A stretch of DNA of 45,825 nucleotides from the NCBI GenBank assembly GCA_934339005.1, contig CAKRHR010000021.1:1-45825 (forward strand), read 5' to 3'. The stretch is from an uncultured Catenibacillus sp. (GTDB lineage Bacteria; Bacillota; Clostridia; Lachnospirales; Lachnospiraceae). This document shows, one piece after another, positions 35,725 through 44,075 of this stretch. Both the position numbers and the translations under genes were made by a program. The notes under the pieces were generated by a model, which worked only from the letters and a program-made list of their open reading frames with translations, was not told where the DNA came from and did not search any database. Position 1 is the stretch's first letter; the number at the start of each line of letters is the position of its first letter.

Positions 35725-37663
35725 TGATTTTTCTGATTTCCTTTGTGCGAATCTCTTTACAGATAGCGTCAATAAAGTCTTCCAGATTCTTCTGTCCTTC
35801 GTCACCTTCATAACGGCTTCTGACAGATACAAGACCTTTTTCTTCTTCATCTGCACCAACAACAAGCATATATGGCACTTTGTTCAGACGTGCTTCACGA
35901 ATCTTGTATCCAATCTTTTCTGCACGTTCATCTACAGAGCAACGGATATTGTTGCGTACAAGTTCTTCTTTAACCTTTGCTGCGTAATCATGGTACTTTT
36001 CAGAAATTGGTAATACACGAACCTGTTCAGGACAAAGCCATGTTGGGAACAAACCAGCGTATTTTTCAATCAGCCATGCCAGTGTACGTTCATAGCAACC
36101 CATGGAAGTACGGTGAATGATATATGGACGTTTCTTTTCGCCGTTTGCATCAATATAGTACATATCAAACTGTTCTGCCAAAAGTGCATCCCACTGAATT
36201 GTAATCATTGTATCTTCTTTGCCATAAACATTCTTTGCATTGATATCTACTTTAGGACCGTAGAAAGCAGCTTCACCGACATCTTCTGTAAATGGAATAT
36301 TTAACTCTGTCAACATCTGACGGATATGACCTTCTGTTTCGTTCCAGACTTCTGCTGAACCGATATATTTTTCTTTGTTTTCAGGATCCCATTTTGAAAG
36401 ATGATATGTGACATCTTCTTCAACACCAAGTACCTGTAAGCAGTACTGTGCAAGTGCGATACAGTCTTTAAATTCCTTTACCATCTGGTCAGGACGAACA
36501 ATCAGATGACCTTCAGAAATTGTAAACTGACGCACACGAGTCAGTCCATGCATCTCGCCGGAATCTTCATTTCTGAAAAGTGTAGATGTTTCGCCGTAAC
36601 GCAAAGGCAAATCACGGTAGCTGTGCTGTCTTGCTTTATATACATAATACTGGAATGGGCATGTCATCGGGCGAAGTGCAAAAACTTCTTTATCTTTTTC
36701 TTCATCACCAAGAACGAACATACCCTCTTTATAGTGATCCCAGTGACCTGAAATCTTATATAAATCACTCTTTGCCATCAAAGGTGTCTTTGTACGCACA
36801 TAACCACGGCGTGTTTCTTCATCTTCAATCCAACGCTGAAGTTCCTGCATGATAATCACACCATTTGGCATAATCAGTGGAAGACCCTGTCCAATAACAT
36901 CAACTGTTGTGAAAATATCCATATCACGGCCAAGTTTGTTGTGGTCACGTTTCTTTATATCTTCAAGATATGCCAGATGTTCTTCCAGATCTGCTGCTTT
37001 TGTAAAGGAAATACCGTAAATACGTGTCAGCATTTTATTCTTTTCGCTGCCTCTCCAGTAAGCACCTGATGAAGAAATCAGCTTGAATGCTTTGATGTTC
37101 TTCATGCTCATCAGATGAGGACCTGCACATAAATCTGTGAAATCACCCTGTTTGTAAAATGAAATTGTAGCATCTTCAGGTAAATCATTGATTAATTCAA
37201 CCTTGTATGGCTCCTGACGTTCTTCCATAAGCGCAAGTGCTTCTTTTCTTGGAAGTTCAAAATATTCAATCGTAGGATTTTCTTTGATGACCTTCTTCAT
37301 CTCTTTTTCAATCTTATCAAGATCTTCTCTTGATAAAGCAGGCATATCAAAGTCATAGTAGAAACCTGTATCAATGGCAGGTCCAATCGCACATTTAGCT
37401 TCTGGATACAGACGCTTTACAGCCTGTGCCAGAACATGGGATGTTGTATGCCAGAATGCTTTCTTACCATCTAAATCGTTAAATGTCAATATATTTAATG
37501 TGCAGTCAGAATCAACAGTAGTTCGTAAATCTACCACCTTACCGTCAACTTCACCTGCACAAGCTACACGTGCAAGTCCTTCAGAAATGTCCTTGGCAAT
37601 GTCAAGCACTGTCATTGCGCTTTCGTACTCTTTAAAAGAGCCGTCTTTCAAACTTACTTTCAT
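35708..37663 (-). CDS. thrS: threonine--tRNA ligase
   Basis: A 651-residue ThrRS with all domains in order: TGS (MKVSLKDGSFKEYE), the editing domain with HTTSHVLAQAVKRLYP and GPHL, then a class II core. Core motifs are MTCPFQYYVYKARQHSYRDLP, RNEDSGEMHGLTRVRQFTISE and HRTSMGCYERTLAWLIEKY. The anticodon-binding domain begins at PTWLCPEQVRVLPIS. The ATG at 37663 follows GAGAGGAG by about 9 nt; the upstream frame to 37705 precedes that site. Expression is set by a T-box leader sensing uncharged tRNA-Thr and a consensus promoter. Its 3' end overlaps the mobA-mobB gene. Confidence 0.97.
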   Translation of the reverse strand: MKVSLKDGSFKEYESAMTVLDIAKDISEGLARVACAGEVDGKVVDLRTTVDSDCTLNILTFNDLDGKKAFWHTTSHVLAQAVKRLYPEAKCAIGPAIDTGFYYDFDMPALSREDLDKIEKEMKKVIKENPTIEYFELPRKEALALMEERQEPYKVELINDLPEDATISFYKQGDFTDLCAGPHLMSMKNIKAFKLISSSGAYWRGSEKNKMLTRIYGISFTKAADLEEHLAYLEDIKKRDHNKLGRDMDIFTTVDVIGQGLPLIMPNGVIIMQELQRWIEDEETRRGYVRTKTPLMAKSDLYKISGHWDHYKEGMFVLGDEEKDKEVFALRPMTCPFQYYVYKARQHSYRDLPLRYGETSTLFRNEDSGEMHGLTRVRQFTISEGHLIVRPDQMVKEFKDCIALAQYCLQVLGVEEDVTYHLSKWDPENKEKYIGSAEVWNETEGHIRQMLTELNIPFTEDVGEAAFYGPKVDINAKNVYGKEDTMITIQWDALLAEQFDMYYIDANGEKKRPYIIHRTSMGCYERTLAWLIEKYAGLFPTWLCPEQVRVLPISEKYHDYAAKVKEELVRNNIRCSVDERAEKIGYKIREARLNKVPYMLVVGADEEEKGLVSVRSRYEGDEGQKNLEDFIDAICKEIRTKEIRKINVENK

Positions 37664-37756
37664 GTTATTTTCTCCTCTCATTGTTTGTGTTGGAAAGAAA
37701 CTCATAATGCCTGTTTAATTTAATAAGGGCCGGCAGAATTTCCAATTAAATAAATA

Positions 37757-38053
37757 AAAAAAGCCCCTTTTCATACTTTAAAATATGAAAAGGGACGAGT
37801 TATCAATAAATTAATTCTAATAGAACGAATTAAAATCATTCATTGTAAAATTCTCGCGGTTCCACCCAATTTGTCTTATAAATCATAAAACCACTTAAAT
37901 CTGACTGTAACGGCATCACCGGGCTGGATTGGAGCCACTCCGAGGTAGTTTTCAACTGTTTCCCGATAAGATGCTTCCAGCATATGCATCTCTCTCTGTA
38001 ACGTTTCGCAGTTTACTCTTCTCATCAACGTATTATCTGTATTCTTTCCATGT
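37757..38053 (-). promoter_or_regulatory. T-box riboswitch (threonine) with terminator
   Basis: The minus-strand leader has AGTA-type and AGAGAG elements (near 38010 and 37995), a distal loop with GCTGGAAGC, then adjacent Thr codons ACT and ACC at 37949-37944 as candidate specifiers. The invariant T-box TGGAACCGCG is at 37864-37855. A terminator follows, CCCTTTTCATA (mirror at 37765-37775 and 37784-37794) with a run of seven T. T-box leaders stay terminated unless uncharged cognate tRNA binds. It explains the 429-base gap before thrS. Confidence 0.95.
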
Positions 38054-38059
38054 GTCATA

Positions 38060-38087
38060 ATTATAACACCTGTAAAAGTGTTGTCAA
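38060..38087 (-). promoter_or_regulatory. consensus sigma-A promoter for the thrS leader
   Basis: -35 TTGACA (38087-38082), 16-bp spacer, -10 TATAAT (38065-38060), a perfect match in both hexamers. It lies directly after the stop of the alarmone synthetase gene. Confidence 0.9.
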
Positions 38088-38092
38088 GCCTA

Positions 38093-38782
38093 TTATTTCA
38101 TAATTTTTTCATAGATACTCTGCATCTTCAAATCGGTTTCGTGGATAGTTTCCGCGCACTCTTTTAATTCGCGCACAATCTCCTCTTCATCCACATCCCC
38201 CTGCTTCTTATAATGAAGCTGATGTTCAAGGCTTGCCCAGAAATCCATCGCCATCGTGCGAATCTGTACTTCAACCTTGACAAACTGTTTGCGGTCTGAG
38301 AAAAATACAGGAATCTCTACAACCAGATGCAGGCTTCGATAGCCGTTCTCCTTCGGATTCTTAATATAGTCCTTCTCAATCAGCACCTCTACATCATCCT
38401 GCTTCTTAAGCATATCTGCAATATCATATATATCTGAAGCATAGCCACAGACCACGCGGATGCCTGCGATATCATTTAAATTATTAATCATCGAATCCAG
38501 TGAAATCTCAAATCCCCGGCGATGCATCTTCTCAACAATACTTTCCGGCCGCTTAATACGATGATTGATATAGCGGATGGGATTTCTTCGGCTTCGAATC
38601 TGGAATTCATCATTTAACACCTCAAGCTTCGTTCTGACTTCACGAATTGCTGCAGAATACACCATCATCGTTTCCTGAAAACGATGTCCGAACTCTTTAA
38701 TCGGTTCAAATTCTTCATATAAATCTGCATCTTTTAAATATCTGTCATAATTTTTCAGCAGTGTTTCAAACTCTGCACTCAT
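38093..38782 (-). CDS. small alarmone synthetase (RelA/SpoT-domain GTP pyrophosphokinase, YjbM/RelQ-like)
   Basis: A 229-residue single-domain (p)ppGpp synthetase without hydrolase, TGS or ACT domains. Key patches are INNLNDIAGIRVVCGYASDI, KNPKENGYRSLHLVVEIPV (GTP and Mg binding) and EVQIRTMAMDFWASLEHQLHYK (catalytic Glu and substrate binding). Small alarmone synthetases transfer pyrophosphate from ATP to GTP or GDP in the stringent response. The ATG at 38782 has AAGGAGG upstream; in-frame sequence further up to 38875 lacks a site and conserved residues. The adjacent thrS T-box is also a starvation-response element, but the two units have separate promoters. Confidence 0.9.
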   Translation of the reverse strand: MSAEFETLLKNYDRYLKDADLYEEFEPIKEFGHRFQETMMVYSAAIREVRTKLEVLNDEFQIRSRRNPIRYINHRIKRPESIVEKMHRRGFEISLDSMINNLNDIAGIRVVCGYASDIYDIADMLKKQDDVEVLIEKDYIKNPKENGYRSLHLVVEIPVFFSDRKQFVKVEVQIRTMAMDFWASLEHQLHYKKQGDVDEEEIVRELKECAETIHETDLKMQSIYEKIMK

Positions 38783-38986
38783 AATTCTATATATCCTCCT
38801 TGGGTAACACTTAAAAATCAAATCTTTTATCATACAAAAACGAACAGAATTTTGACGCTTCGACCTTGACATCATATCATATTTTGGAAGATTTGTGTGA
38901 GTTTTTGTAGATTATTTATACTTTCTTTAGAAATCGCTGTAAATCTTTGCAAATATCGTACAAACGCTGCAGATGGATTATTTCTC

Positions 38987-39020
38987 AATTTCGTGGCAAA
39001 TTTCGTGGCAAATTTTGGCA
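38987..39020. repeat. 12-bp direct repeat in a gene-free stretch
   Basis: aatttcgtggca occurs twice in a row (38987-38998, 38999-39010), followed by a shortened copy aattttggca. The surrounding gap (38783-39083) holds no gene. A palindrome-like CGAACAGAATTTTG lies near 38838, and the alarmone synthetase promoter is not obvious. Confidence 0.6.
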
Positions 39021-39083
39021 CAAACGAGGGTAATAATTTATAAATGTCCATGATAAAAGAAGTTGTGAAATTGCAAAAAAATA

Positions 39084-39125
39084 GCGTATCTATCAGGTTT
39101 TTATGAGTTTTCCTGATAAATACGC
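39084..39125 (-). terminator. terminator of tRNA-Ser
   Basis: On the minus strand GCGTATTTATCAGG pairs with CCTGATAGATACGC (one mismatch) around a 14-nt loop, followed by TATTTTTTTG. It begins four bases after the tRNA. Confidence 0.9.
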
Positions 39126-39128
39126 CAG

Positions 39129-39218
39129 CGGAGATGAAGGGATTCGAACCCTTGTACCGGCATAAACCGGTAAACTGATTTCGAGTCAGCCCCGTTACGG
39201 CCACTTCGGTACATCTCC
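39129..39218 (-). tRNA. tRNA-Ser (CGA)
   Basis: A 90-nt class II tRNA. Acceptor GGAGATG pairs with CATCTCC plus a G discriminator; the anticodon loop sits in CTGACTCGAAATCAG with anticodon CGA, and a long variable arm contains ACCGG/CCGGT. The T-arm reads GGGTTCGAATCCC. CCA is not encoded. CGA reads the UCG codon. Confidence 0.95.
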
Positions 39219-39237
39219 GTGTGATAACCACTCTGGT

Positions 39238-39266
39238 ATTATATAGCAAAGAAATAAAAATGTCCA
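39238..39266 (-). promoter_or_regulatory. promoter for tRNA-Ser
   Basis: -35 TGGACA (39266-39261), 17-bp spacer, -10 TATAAT (39243-39238), about 20 nt before the mature 5' end. Confidence 0.75.
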
Positions 39267-39352
39267 GTTAAAACTTTATTTTCAACCAACGGTTTTTCCA
39301 GTTTTGCAGTTTTTAAACTTCTTATTATGGATTATCACCACCTGGCATTTGC

Positions 39353-40852
39353 CTACTCATCTTTCTCAACCCAGGCAAAGGCACATTTCACAGCCTTCTG
39401 CCAGCCTTTGAGGAGTTTATTTTTTCTCTTTTCCTCCATCTGAGGATTGAAGGTTCTTGCAATATGCCAGTTGTTTTCAATCTCTGCTCTGCTCTCCCAG
39501 AATTTCACTGAAAGCCCCGCCAGATATGCCGCCCCAAGTGCTGTTGTTTCGATACATTCCGGACGAATCACATCAATGCCAAGAATATCTGACTGAAACT
39601 GTAATAAAAAGTTATTGGCACAGGCACCACCATCTACCCTCAAGGCAGGAATCTTTACCCCAGCATCATTTTCCATGGCATGTAAAATATCACTTACCTG
39701 ATATGCCATGGATTCAAGTGTCGCACGCACAAGATGTGCCCGGTTAAACCCACGGGTCAGTCCCACAATCGTACCCCTGGCATACTGATCCCAGTAAGGT
39801 GCACCAAGTCCTGTAAAAGCCGGCACCACATATGCACCTGCGGTATCCGGCACTGACAAAGCAAGTGCTTCTGTTTCCACTGCATGATGAATCACTTTTA
39901 ATTCATCCCGAAGCCACTGAATCGCTGCACCGGAAATAAAAACACTGCCCTCTAATGCATAATAAACTTCATTGTCAATACCAACGGCGATTGTCGTCAC
40001 AAGACCATTTTTTGATGTCACTGGCTTTTTGCCTGTATTCATCAGTAAAAATCCACCTGTGCCATATGTATTTTTTGTCTGTCCCTCACCAAAACAACAT
40101 TGTCCAAAAAGCGCAGCCTGCTGGTCACCTGCTGCCCCTGCCACAGGCACCGGTGTATCTAAAATTCCTTCTGCCGTATAGCCATAAACACAACTGGATG
40201 GCTTTACCTCAGGCAGCATTGACTCAGGAATACCAAGTCTTTCAAGAATTTTCTTATCCCATTGTAATGTATGTATATCAAATAACATCGTTCTGGAGGC
40301 ATTCGTATAATCTGTCACATGCACCCTTCCACCGGTCAGTTTCCAAATCAGCCAACTGTCTATCGTACCAAATAATAATTCGCCTTTATCTGCACTTTCC
40401 CTGGCACCCTCAACATTTTCAAGAATCCAGGCAATCTTTGTACCTGAAAAATACGCATCCGGCACAAGTCCTGTCTTTTCCTGAATATATGCGCCAAAGC
40501 CTTCATTTTTTAAGGTATCAATCATTCCTGACGTCCTTCGACACTGCCAGACAATCGCATGATACACCGGCTTTCCTGTCACTTTATTCCATACAACCGT
40601 TGTTTCACGCTGATTTGTAATGCCGATACCTGCAATCTGCTCTGAACTGATGCCTTGTCTTTTCACAGCCTCCTGCATCACTGCATACTGTGTCTGCCAG
40701 ATAACCTCAGCATCATGTTCCACCCAGCCGGGCTTTGGATAAATCTGCTCAAATTCCTTCTGCGCCTGTACGCACACATTGCCATCCCTGTCAAATAAAA
40801 TACAGCGACAGCTTGTGGTTCCCTGGTCCAATGCCATCATATACTGCTTCAT
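39353..40852 (-). CDS. glpK: glycerol kinase
   Basis: A 499-residue FGGY-family kinase of exact family length. MMALDQGTTSCRCILFDRDG is the first ATP motif, ITNQRETTVVW and AIVWQCRR contact glycerol, AGDQQAALFGQCCF contains the catalytic Asp, and GAPYWDQYARGTIVGLTRG is the FGGY signature region. It phosphorylates glycerol to glycerol-3-phosphate, the substrate of the GlpA-like enzyme at 0.5-1.9 kb. The start is the ATG at 40852; a frame beginning TTG at 40870 would read through the nine-G tract that overlaps the ribosome site. No glycerol facilitator gene is adjacent. No leader hairpin like that of glpA was found. Confidence 0.97.
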   Translation of the reverse strand: MKQYMMALDQGTTSCRCILFDRDGNVCVQAQKEFEQIYPKPGWVEHDAEVIWQTQYAVMQEAVKRQGISSEQIAGIGITNQRETTVVWNKVTGKPVYHAIVWQCRRTSGMIDTLKNEGFGAYIQEKTGLVPDAYFSGTKIAWILENVEGARESADKGELLFGTIDSWLIWKLTGGRVHVTDYTNASRTMLFDIHTLQWDKKILERLGIPESMLPEVKPSSCVYGYTAEGILDTPVPVAGAAGDQQAALFGQCCFGEGQTKNTYGTGGFLLMNTGKKPVTSKNGLVTTIAVGIDNEVYYALEGSVFISGAAIQWLRDELKVIHHAVETEALALSVPDTAGAYVVPAFTGLGAPYWDQYARGTIVGLTRGFNRAHLVRATLESMAYQVSDILHAMENDAGVKIPALRVDGGACANNFLLQFQSDILGIDVIRPECIETTALGAAYLAGLSVKFWESRAEIENNWHIARTFNPQMEEKRKNKLLKGWQKAVKCAFAWVEKDE

Positions 40853-40859
40853 ATGTATT

Positions 40860-40868
40860 CCCCCCCCC
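40860..40868 (-). repeat. G9 homopolymer at the glpK ribosome binding site
   Basis: Nine consecutive G on the coding strand end 7 nt before the glpK ATG and form its only Shine-Dalgarno-like sequence. Homopolymers of this length slip readily, which would change the position of the site relative to the ATG. Confidence 0.7.
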
Positions 40869-40985
40869 AATTAAATGCTATTTTGTAAACCCATTATTTG
40901 TCTGAAATTTCATCATTCAAACCCACATTTCATCCGATATTTCACATCGTAAATTCTGTTTGTTCTTTAAACATCTTTATTTATC

Positions 40986-41744
40986 TCAATCATAAATCAG
41001 ATTGTCATCATTCATATATTCTTCCATGATTTCTTTCCATTGCGTCATAAATGCTTCATCTGTCTGATGCTCGGTTACACCCTGAAAGATAATACAGTTT
41101 TGTGCCGCATCCCAGGCATAATGTATATCACCCACCATCTGCATTTCCTGATAAATCGTCAATGCCTCCTCGTAAATCGGCGCATAGGTTTCCGAATATG
41201 TCAATGACTGCGCCGTCACTTCATAATTAAAATGCTCCATCAGTTCACCAAGAGATGCCTGCATCGTTTCAATATTGCTGTCATCAATCACATATGTCGA
41301 TACATTCTGTAAATCAATCGGTTCTGGGCTGTACACAAGAAACTGGATCTCAGGATTTGCCTCAAACATATCCACCGGCAAATCTGTCCCATCCGTATGA
41401 ATAATTAACAGTTGGCAGCCTTTTTCAATCATCTGCCCAAGAACACTTTCATGCAGCTTATCATCTGTCACAATACACATCTGCGATAATGTATAGCCAC
41501 AATTTTTTACTGCATTTTGAAAATCTGTCTGTGCTGTATCTTCTTTAGTCACATACATTCCGATTTCCGGTTGCAGTTCACGTTCTGACAAACCTTCAAT
41601 ATCTGTTGTTTCTATCACTGACTGTGTATCTGCATCTTCGCCTTTAGTATCGGCACTTTGACATGCGCCAAGCATCAGCACGACACAGCTTGCCGACAGA
41701 AATCCTCCAAGTTTCCTGCTTTTATGATATTTTCTATTTTTCAT
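40986..41744 (-). CDS. lipoprotein of unknown function, possibly substrate-binding-like
   Basis: A 252-residue exported protein. A basic start and a hydrophobic stretch lead to lipobox LGAC with Cys28 as the lipidated residue, then an acidic linker. The body alternates strands and helices (VLGQMIEKGCQLLIIHTDGT, PEIQFLVYSPEPID, NVSTYVIDDSN). This resembles the N-terminal lobe of BMP/periplasmic-binding proteins but is much shorter than a full two-lobe receptor. No transporter genes are adjacent. It may be a degenerate receptor or a sensor; I cannot assign a ligand. The ATG follows GGAGG by 8 nt and it is transcribed from its own promoter. Confidence 0.8.
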   Translation of the reverse strand: MKNRKYHKSRKLGGFLSASCVVLMLGACQSADTKGEDADTQSVIETTDIEGLSERELQPEIGMYVTKEDTAQTDFQNAVKNCGYTLSQMCIVTDDKLHESVLGQMIEKGCQLLIIHTDGTDLPVDMFEANPEIQFLVYSPEPIDLQNVSTYVIDDSNIETMQASLGELMEHFNYEVTAQSLTYSETYAPIYEEALTIYQEMQMVGDIHYAWDAAQNCIIFQGVTEHQTDEAFMTQWKEIMEEYMNDDNLIYD

Positions 41745-41788
41745 AATGTATCCTCCAAACTATAGATATAAAGGATACACCGTAATGC

Positions 41789-41817
41789 ATTATCAAATTG
41801 CGCTATATATGTCGCAA
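41789..41817 (-). promoter_or_regulatory. promoter for the small lipoprotein gene
   Basis: -35 TTGCGA (41817-41812), 17-bp spacer, -10 GATAAT (41794-41789), giving a leader of about 40 nt. Confidence 0.5.
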
Positions 41818-41840
41818 ACTGTAGATTTATTATATTTTAT

Positions 41841-42260
41841 TTATTCTTTGAAATCAAGTTGCCATATATCATCAAATCGGATAATAGTTTCATCCTCCAT
41901 CATTAGCTGTCTGTAGATCGTACTTATCTTTCGGACATGTCCCTCTTTTGTCACATAAGCGCCACCCTCTTTATGTGCATCCGGCACAAAGTAAGTTACA
42001 CAAATTTCTGGTCTTTCCTGAATATGTTCAAGCAAAAGGCTAAGTTTTCGGTTCAACGCCTCCTTGACATCCTCATCCAACTGATGTCTGGCCTCAGTTC
42101 TTCTTCCAACCTCTTTCACCGCATCCTCATAACCAGTCAGCGCTGCAAAGGGCATGAACTGGGCTGCCCGGTCACTGACTGCCATATGCGGATGTCTAGT
42201 AGACTGGTGATGCGGCATATATAAAATATCACTGTAATCCTGTGACTTTTCTCCACTCAT
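41841..42260 (-). CDS. YolD-like protein, partner of the Y-family polymerase
   Basis: A 139-residue protein with the YolD-like hallmark YSDILYMPHHQSTRHPHMAV and DRAAQFMPFAALTGYEDAV (about 9-47), followed by a helix-rich middle and C-terminal strands. YolD-like genes commonly sit beside Gram-positive Y-family polymerases and are proposed to replace UmuD as an accessory factor. Its ATG overlaps the polymerase stop in ATGA, so translation is coupled. It is the last gene of this two-gene unit; no clear terminator follows. Confidence 0.85.
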   Translation of the reverse strand: MSGEKSQDYSDILYMPHHQSTRHPHMAVSDRAAQFMPFAALTGYEDAVKEVGRRTEARHQLDEDVKEALNRKLSLLLEHIQERPEICVTYFVPDAHKEGGAYVTKEGHVRKISTIYRQLMMEDETIIRFDDIWQLDFKE

Positions 42261-43777
42261 CCCTTATGGCCTCCAATCAATCCGTTTCTTTGTACGCCGG
42301 TTGCCCCTTCTTCAAGATTCATACCCTTTAAAATAGCATTCTTTCCGAATTTCTTTTTGATATCTAAAATCGCGCGCTGCATTTTTTCTTCTTTTTCAAG
42401 GGCTTTTTGTTCAGCCTTTTGTTTTACCTCCCGCGCCGCATAGTCAGTAAACAAATCCAACTGTTCAAAATCATCCTTTGGCTTTACTTCATATTTGCTG
42501 CAGACATGTCCTGCAGTCACATTAATGCGGCGTACAAGCAAATGCTCATCCACAAGCTCATCAAAAAGAGATTTCACCACCTGCATAATCAACTTTGCAG
42601 AAGCTGTCGGCATCTCCAAACGTGCTGTTCCATGGGCGTGCTTTGGCACAGTTCTACCAAAAAAGTCTGTCGTCACCGGCCCTTTATAATTTTTCTTAAT
42701 ATCCGGATTCTGAAGATTCTCAATATCATAACCCACAGTCAATATCATCTGCTGCGCCACAAGGCCTTTCTCCACCAAATCAAGCACCAGACTGTCCGTC
42801 ATTTCCATCGTCACAAGCTTTGCTTTTTCAAATGTGTATGGGCACTGCAGCACCTGACCTGTGCCAATACTGTTATCCTGCGGTTTATATGCCTTAATAT
42901 CTGCAATCGTGCAAGGCTCCCATCCCCAGGCATGGTCGATTAAAAGCTCTGCATTAATACCAAACAACTGATACAGAAGTTCTTCATTATAATAATCTGT
43001 ACTTTTGCCAATCGAACATCTGGCAATATCCCCCATCGTATATAATCCATTTTGCGCAAGCTTCTTCGCATAACCCCTGCCAACACGCCAGAAATCTGTC
43101 AAGGGCTTGTGCTGCCAGAGTAATTTACGGTAACTGAGTTCATCCAGTTGTGCAATACGCACCCCCTGTGCATCTGCAGATACATGCTTTGCCACAATAT
43201 CCATCGCCACTTTGCACAGATAAAGATTTGTACCAATACCGGCCGTAGCAGTAATCCCTGTTTCCTGATACACATCCTGAATCATCTTCCGTGCAAGCTC
43301 CGCTGCACTCATCTGGTACGTCTTTAAATAGCCCGTCACATCCATAAAAACTTCATCAATCGAATAGACATGGATATCCTCAGCAGATACATATTTCAGA
43401 TAAATATTATAAATCCGGGTACTATATTCCATATATAATGACATTCTTGGCGGTGCGGTCAAATATCCAACAGCCATCTCAGGGGAGGCAGCCAATATCT
43501 TCGCATCCGTTGCTGATGCGCTAAACTTCTGGCCCGGTGCCCGAAGCATCCTCTCGGCATTCACCTCTTTGACCTTTTGAACCACCTCAAACAATCTGGC
43601 CCGCCCGCTAATCCCATATGCTTTTAATGATGGGGACACGGCAAGACAGATGGTCTTTTCTGTACGGCTGGCATCTGCAACTACAAGCAGTGTCGTCAGC
43701 GGGTCAAGTCCTCTTTCCACACATTCCACAGACGCATAAAAAGTCTTTAAATCTATCGCTATATAAACCTTCTCCAT
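42257..43777 (-). CDS. Y-family translesion DNA polymerase (UvrX/YqjW-like, Pol V class)
   Basis: A 506-residue polymerase. Catalytic carboxylates are in VYIAIDLKTFYASVEC (Asp9 region) and VYSIDEVFMDVTGY; the palm continues with TGITATAGIGTNLYLCKVAMD, then helix-hairpin-helix thumb and little-finger domains. FEQLDLF near residue 440 is a beta-clamp binding motif. Such enzymes copy past damaged bases and are usually SOS-induced. The start at 43777 is preferred over GTG/ATG at 43786/43783 because GGAG then lies 8 nt upstream. It is longer than DinB (about 350-400) and, with the YolD-like gene, is the Gram-positive counterpart of umuDC. Related proteins are sometimes labelled DNA methylase or ImpB/MucB/SamB. 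Confidence 0.92.
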   Translation of the reverse strand: MEKVYIAIDLKTFYASVECVERGLDPLTTLLVVADASRTEKTICLAVSPSLKAYGISGRARLFEVVQKVKEVNAERMLRAPGQKFSASATDAKILAASPEMAVGYLTAPPRMSLYMEYSTRIYNIYLKYVSAEDIHVYSIDEVFMDVTGYLKTYQMSAAELARKMIQDVYQETGITATAGIGTNLYLCKVAMDIVAKHVSADAQGVRIAQLDELSYRKLLWQHKPLTDFWRVGRGYAKKLAQNGLYTMGDIARCSIGKSTDYYNEELLYQLFGINAELLIDHAWGWEPCTIADIKAYKPQDNSIGTGQVLQCPYTFEKAKLVTMEMTDSLVLDLVEKGLVAQQMILTVGYDIENLQNPDIKKNYKGPVTTDFFGRTVPKHAHGTARLEMPTASAKLIMQVVKSLFDELVDEHLLVRRINVTAGHVCSKYEVKPKDDFEQLDLFTDYAAREVKQKAEQKALEKEEKMQRAILDIKKKFGKNAILKGMNLEEGATGVQRNGLIGGHKG

Positions 43778-43895
43778 CCGCATCACTCCAAAATATATGC
43801 CATAGCTGTTTTATCTTCAGTCTTTCAAATTGTGCATTTTATATACATCTTTTCATGCATCCTTTTTGACATCAGACACTGTATTTTCTTTTTCA

Positions 43896-43924
43896 ATTAT
43901 ACTACATCCAATCTGATTTCTCAA
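43896..43924 (-). promoter_or_regulatory. promoter for the Y-family polymerase unit
   Basis: -35 TTGAGA (43924-43919), 17-bp spacer, -10 TATAAT (43901-43896). A partial LexA-box-like AGAACATTTGTGTG sits just upstream at 43946-43933. Confidence 0.65.
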
Positions 43925-43993
43925 CCAATTGCCACACAAATGTTCTGGTTTATTTTCTACTGTAAATATTAGAAATCTTTGAACATCAAAAAG

Positions 43994-44020
43994 AAACGGT
44001 TGAAGGCGAAATTACCGTTT
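43994..44020 (-). terminator. terminator of the MFS transporter gene
   Basis: On the minus strand AAACGGT pairs with ACCGTTT (7 bp, 13-nt loop), followed by CTTTTTG. Confidence 0.7.
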
Positions 44021-44075
44021 TGCGCAATTAGTTTTGCCAATTTATCTGCTGATTAAGTGTTTTTATCATTTTTCA

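Noticed and set aside
37876..38058. 60-codon minus-strand open frame beginning MTHGKNTDNT
   Set aside because: It lies wholly within the T-box leader of thrS; the sequence is explained by stem I and the specifier region and has no ribosome site.
38832..38852. LexA-box-like CGAACAGAATTTTG upstream of the alarmone synthetase
   Set aside because: The right half lacks the GTTCG symmetry and no SOS role is expected for this gene.
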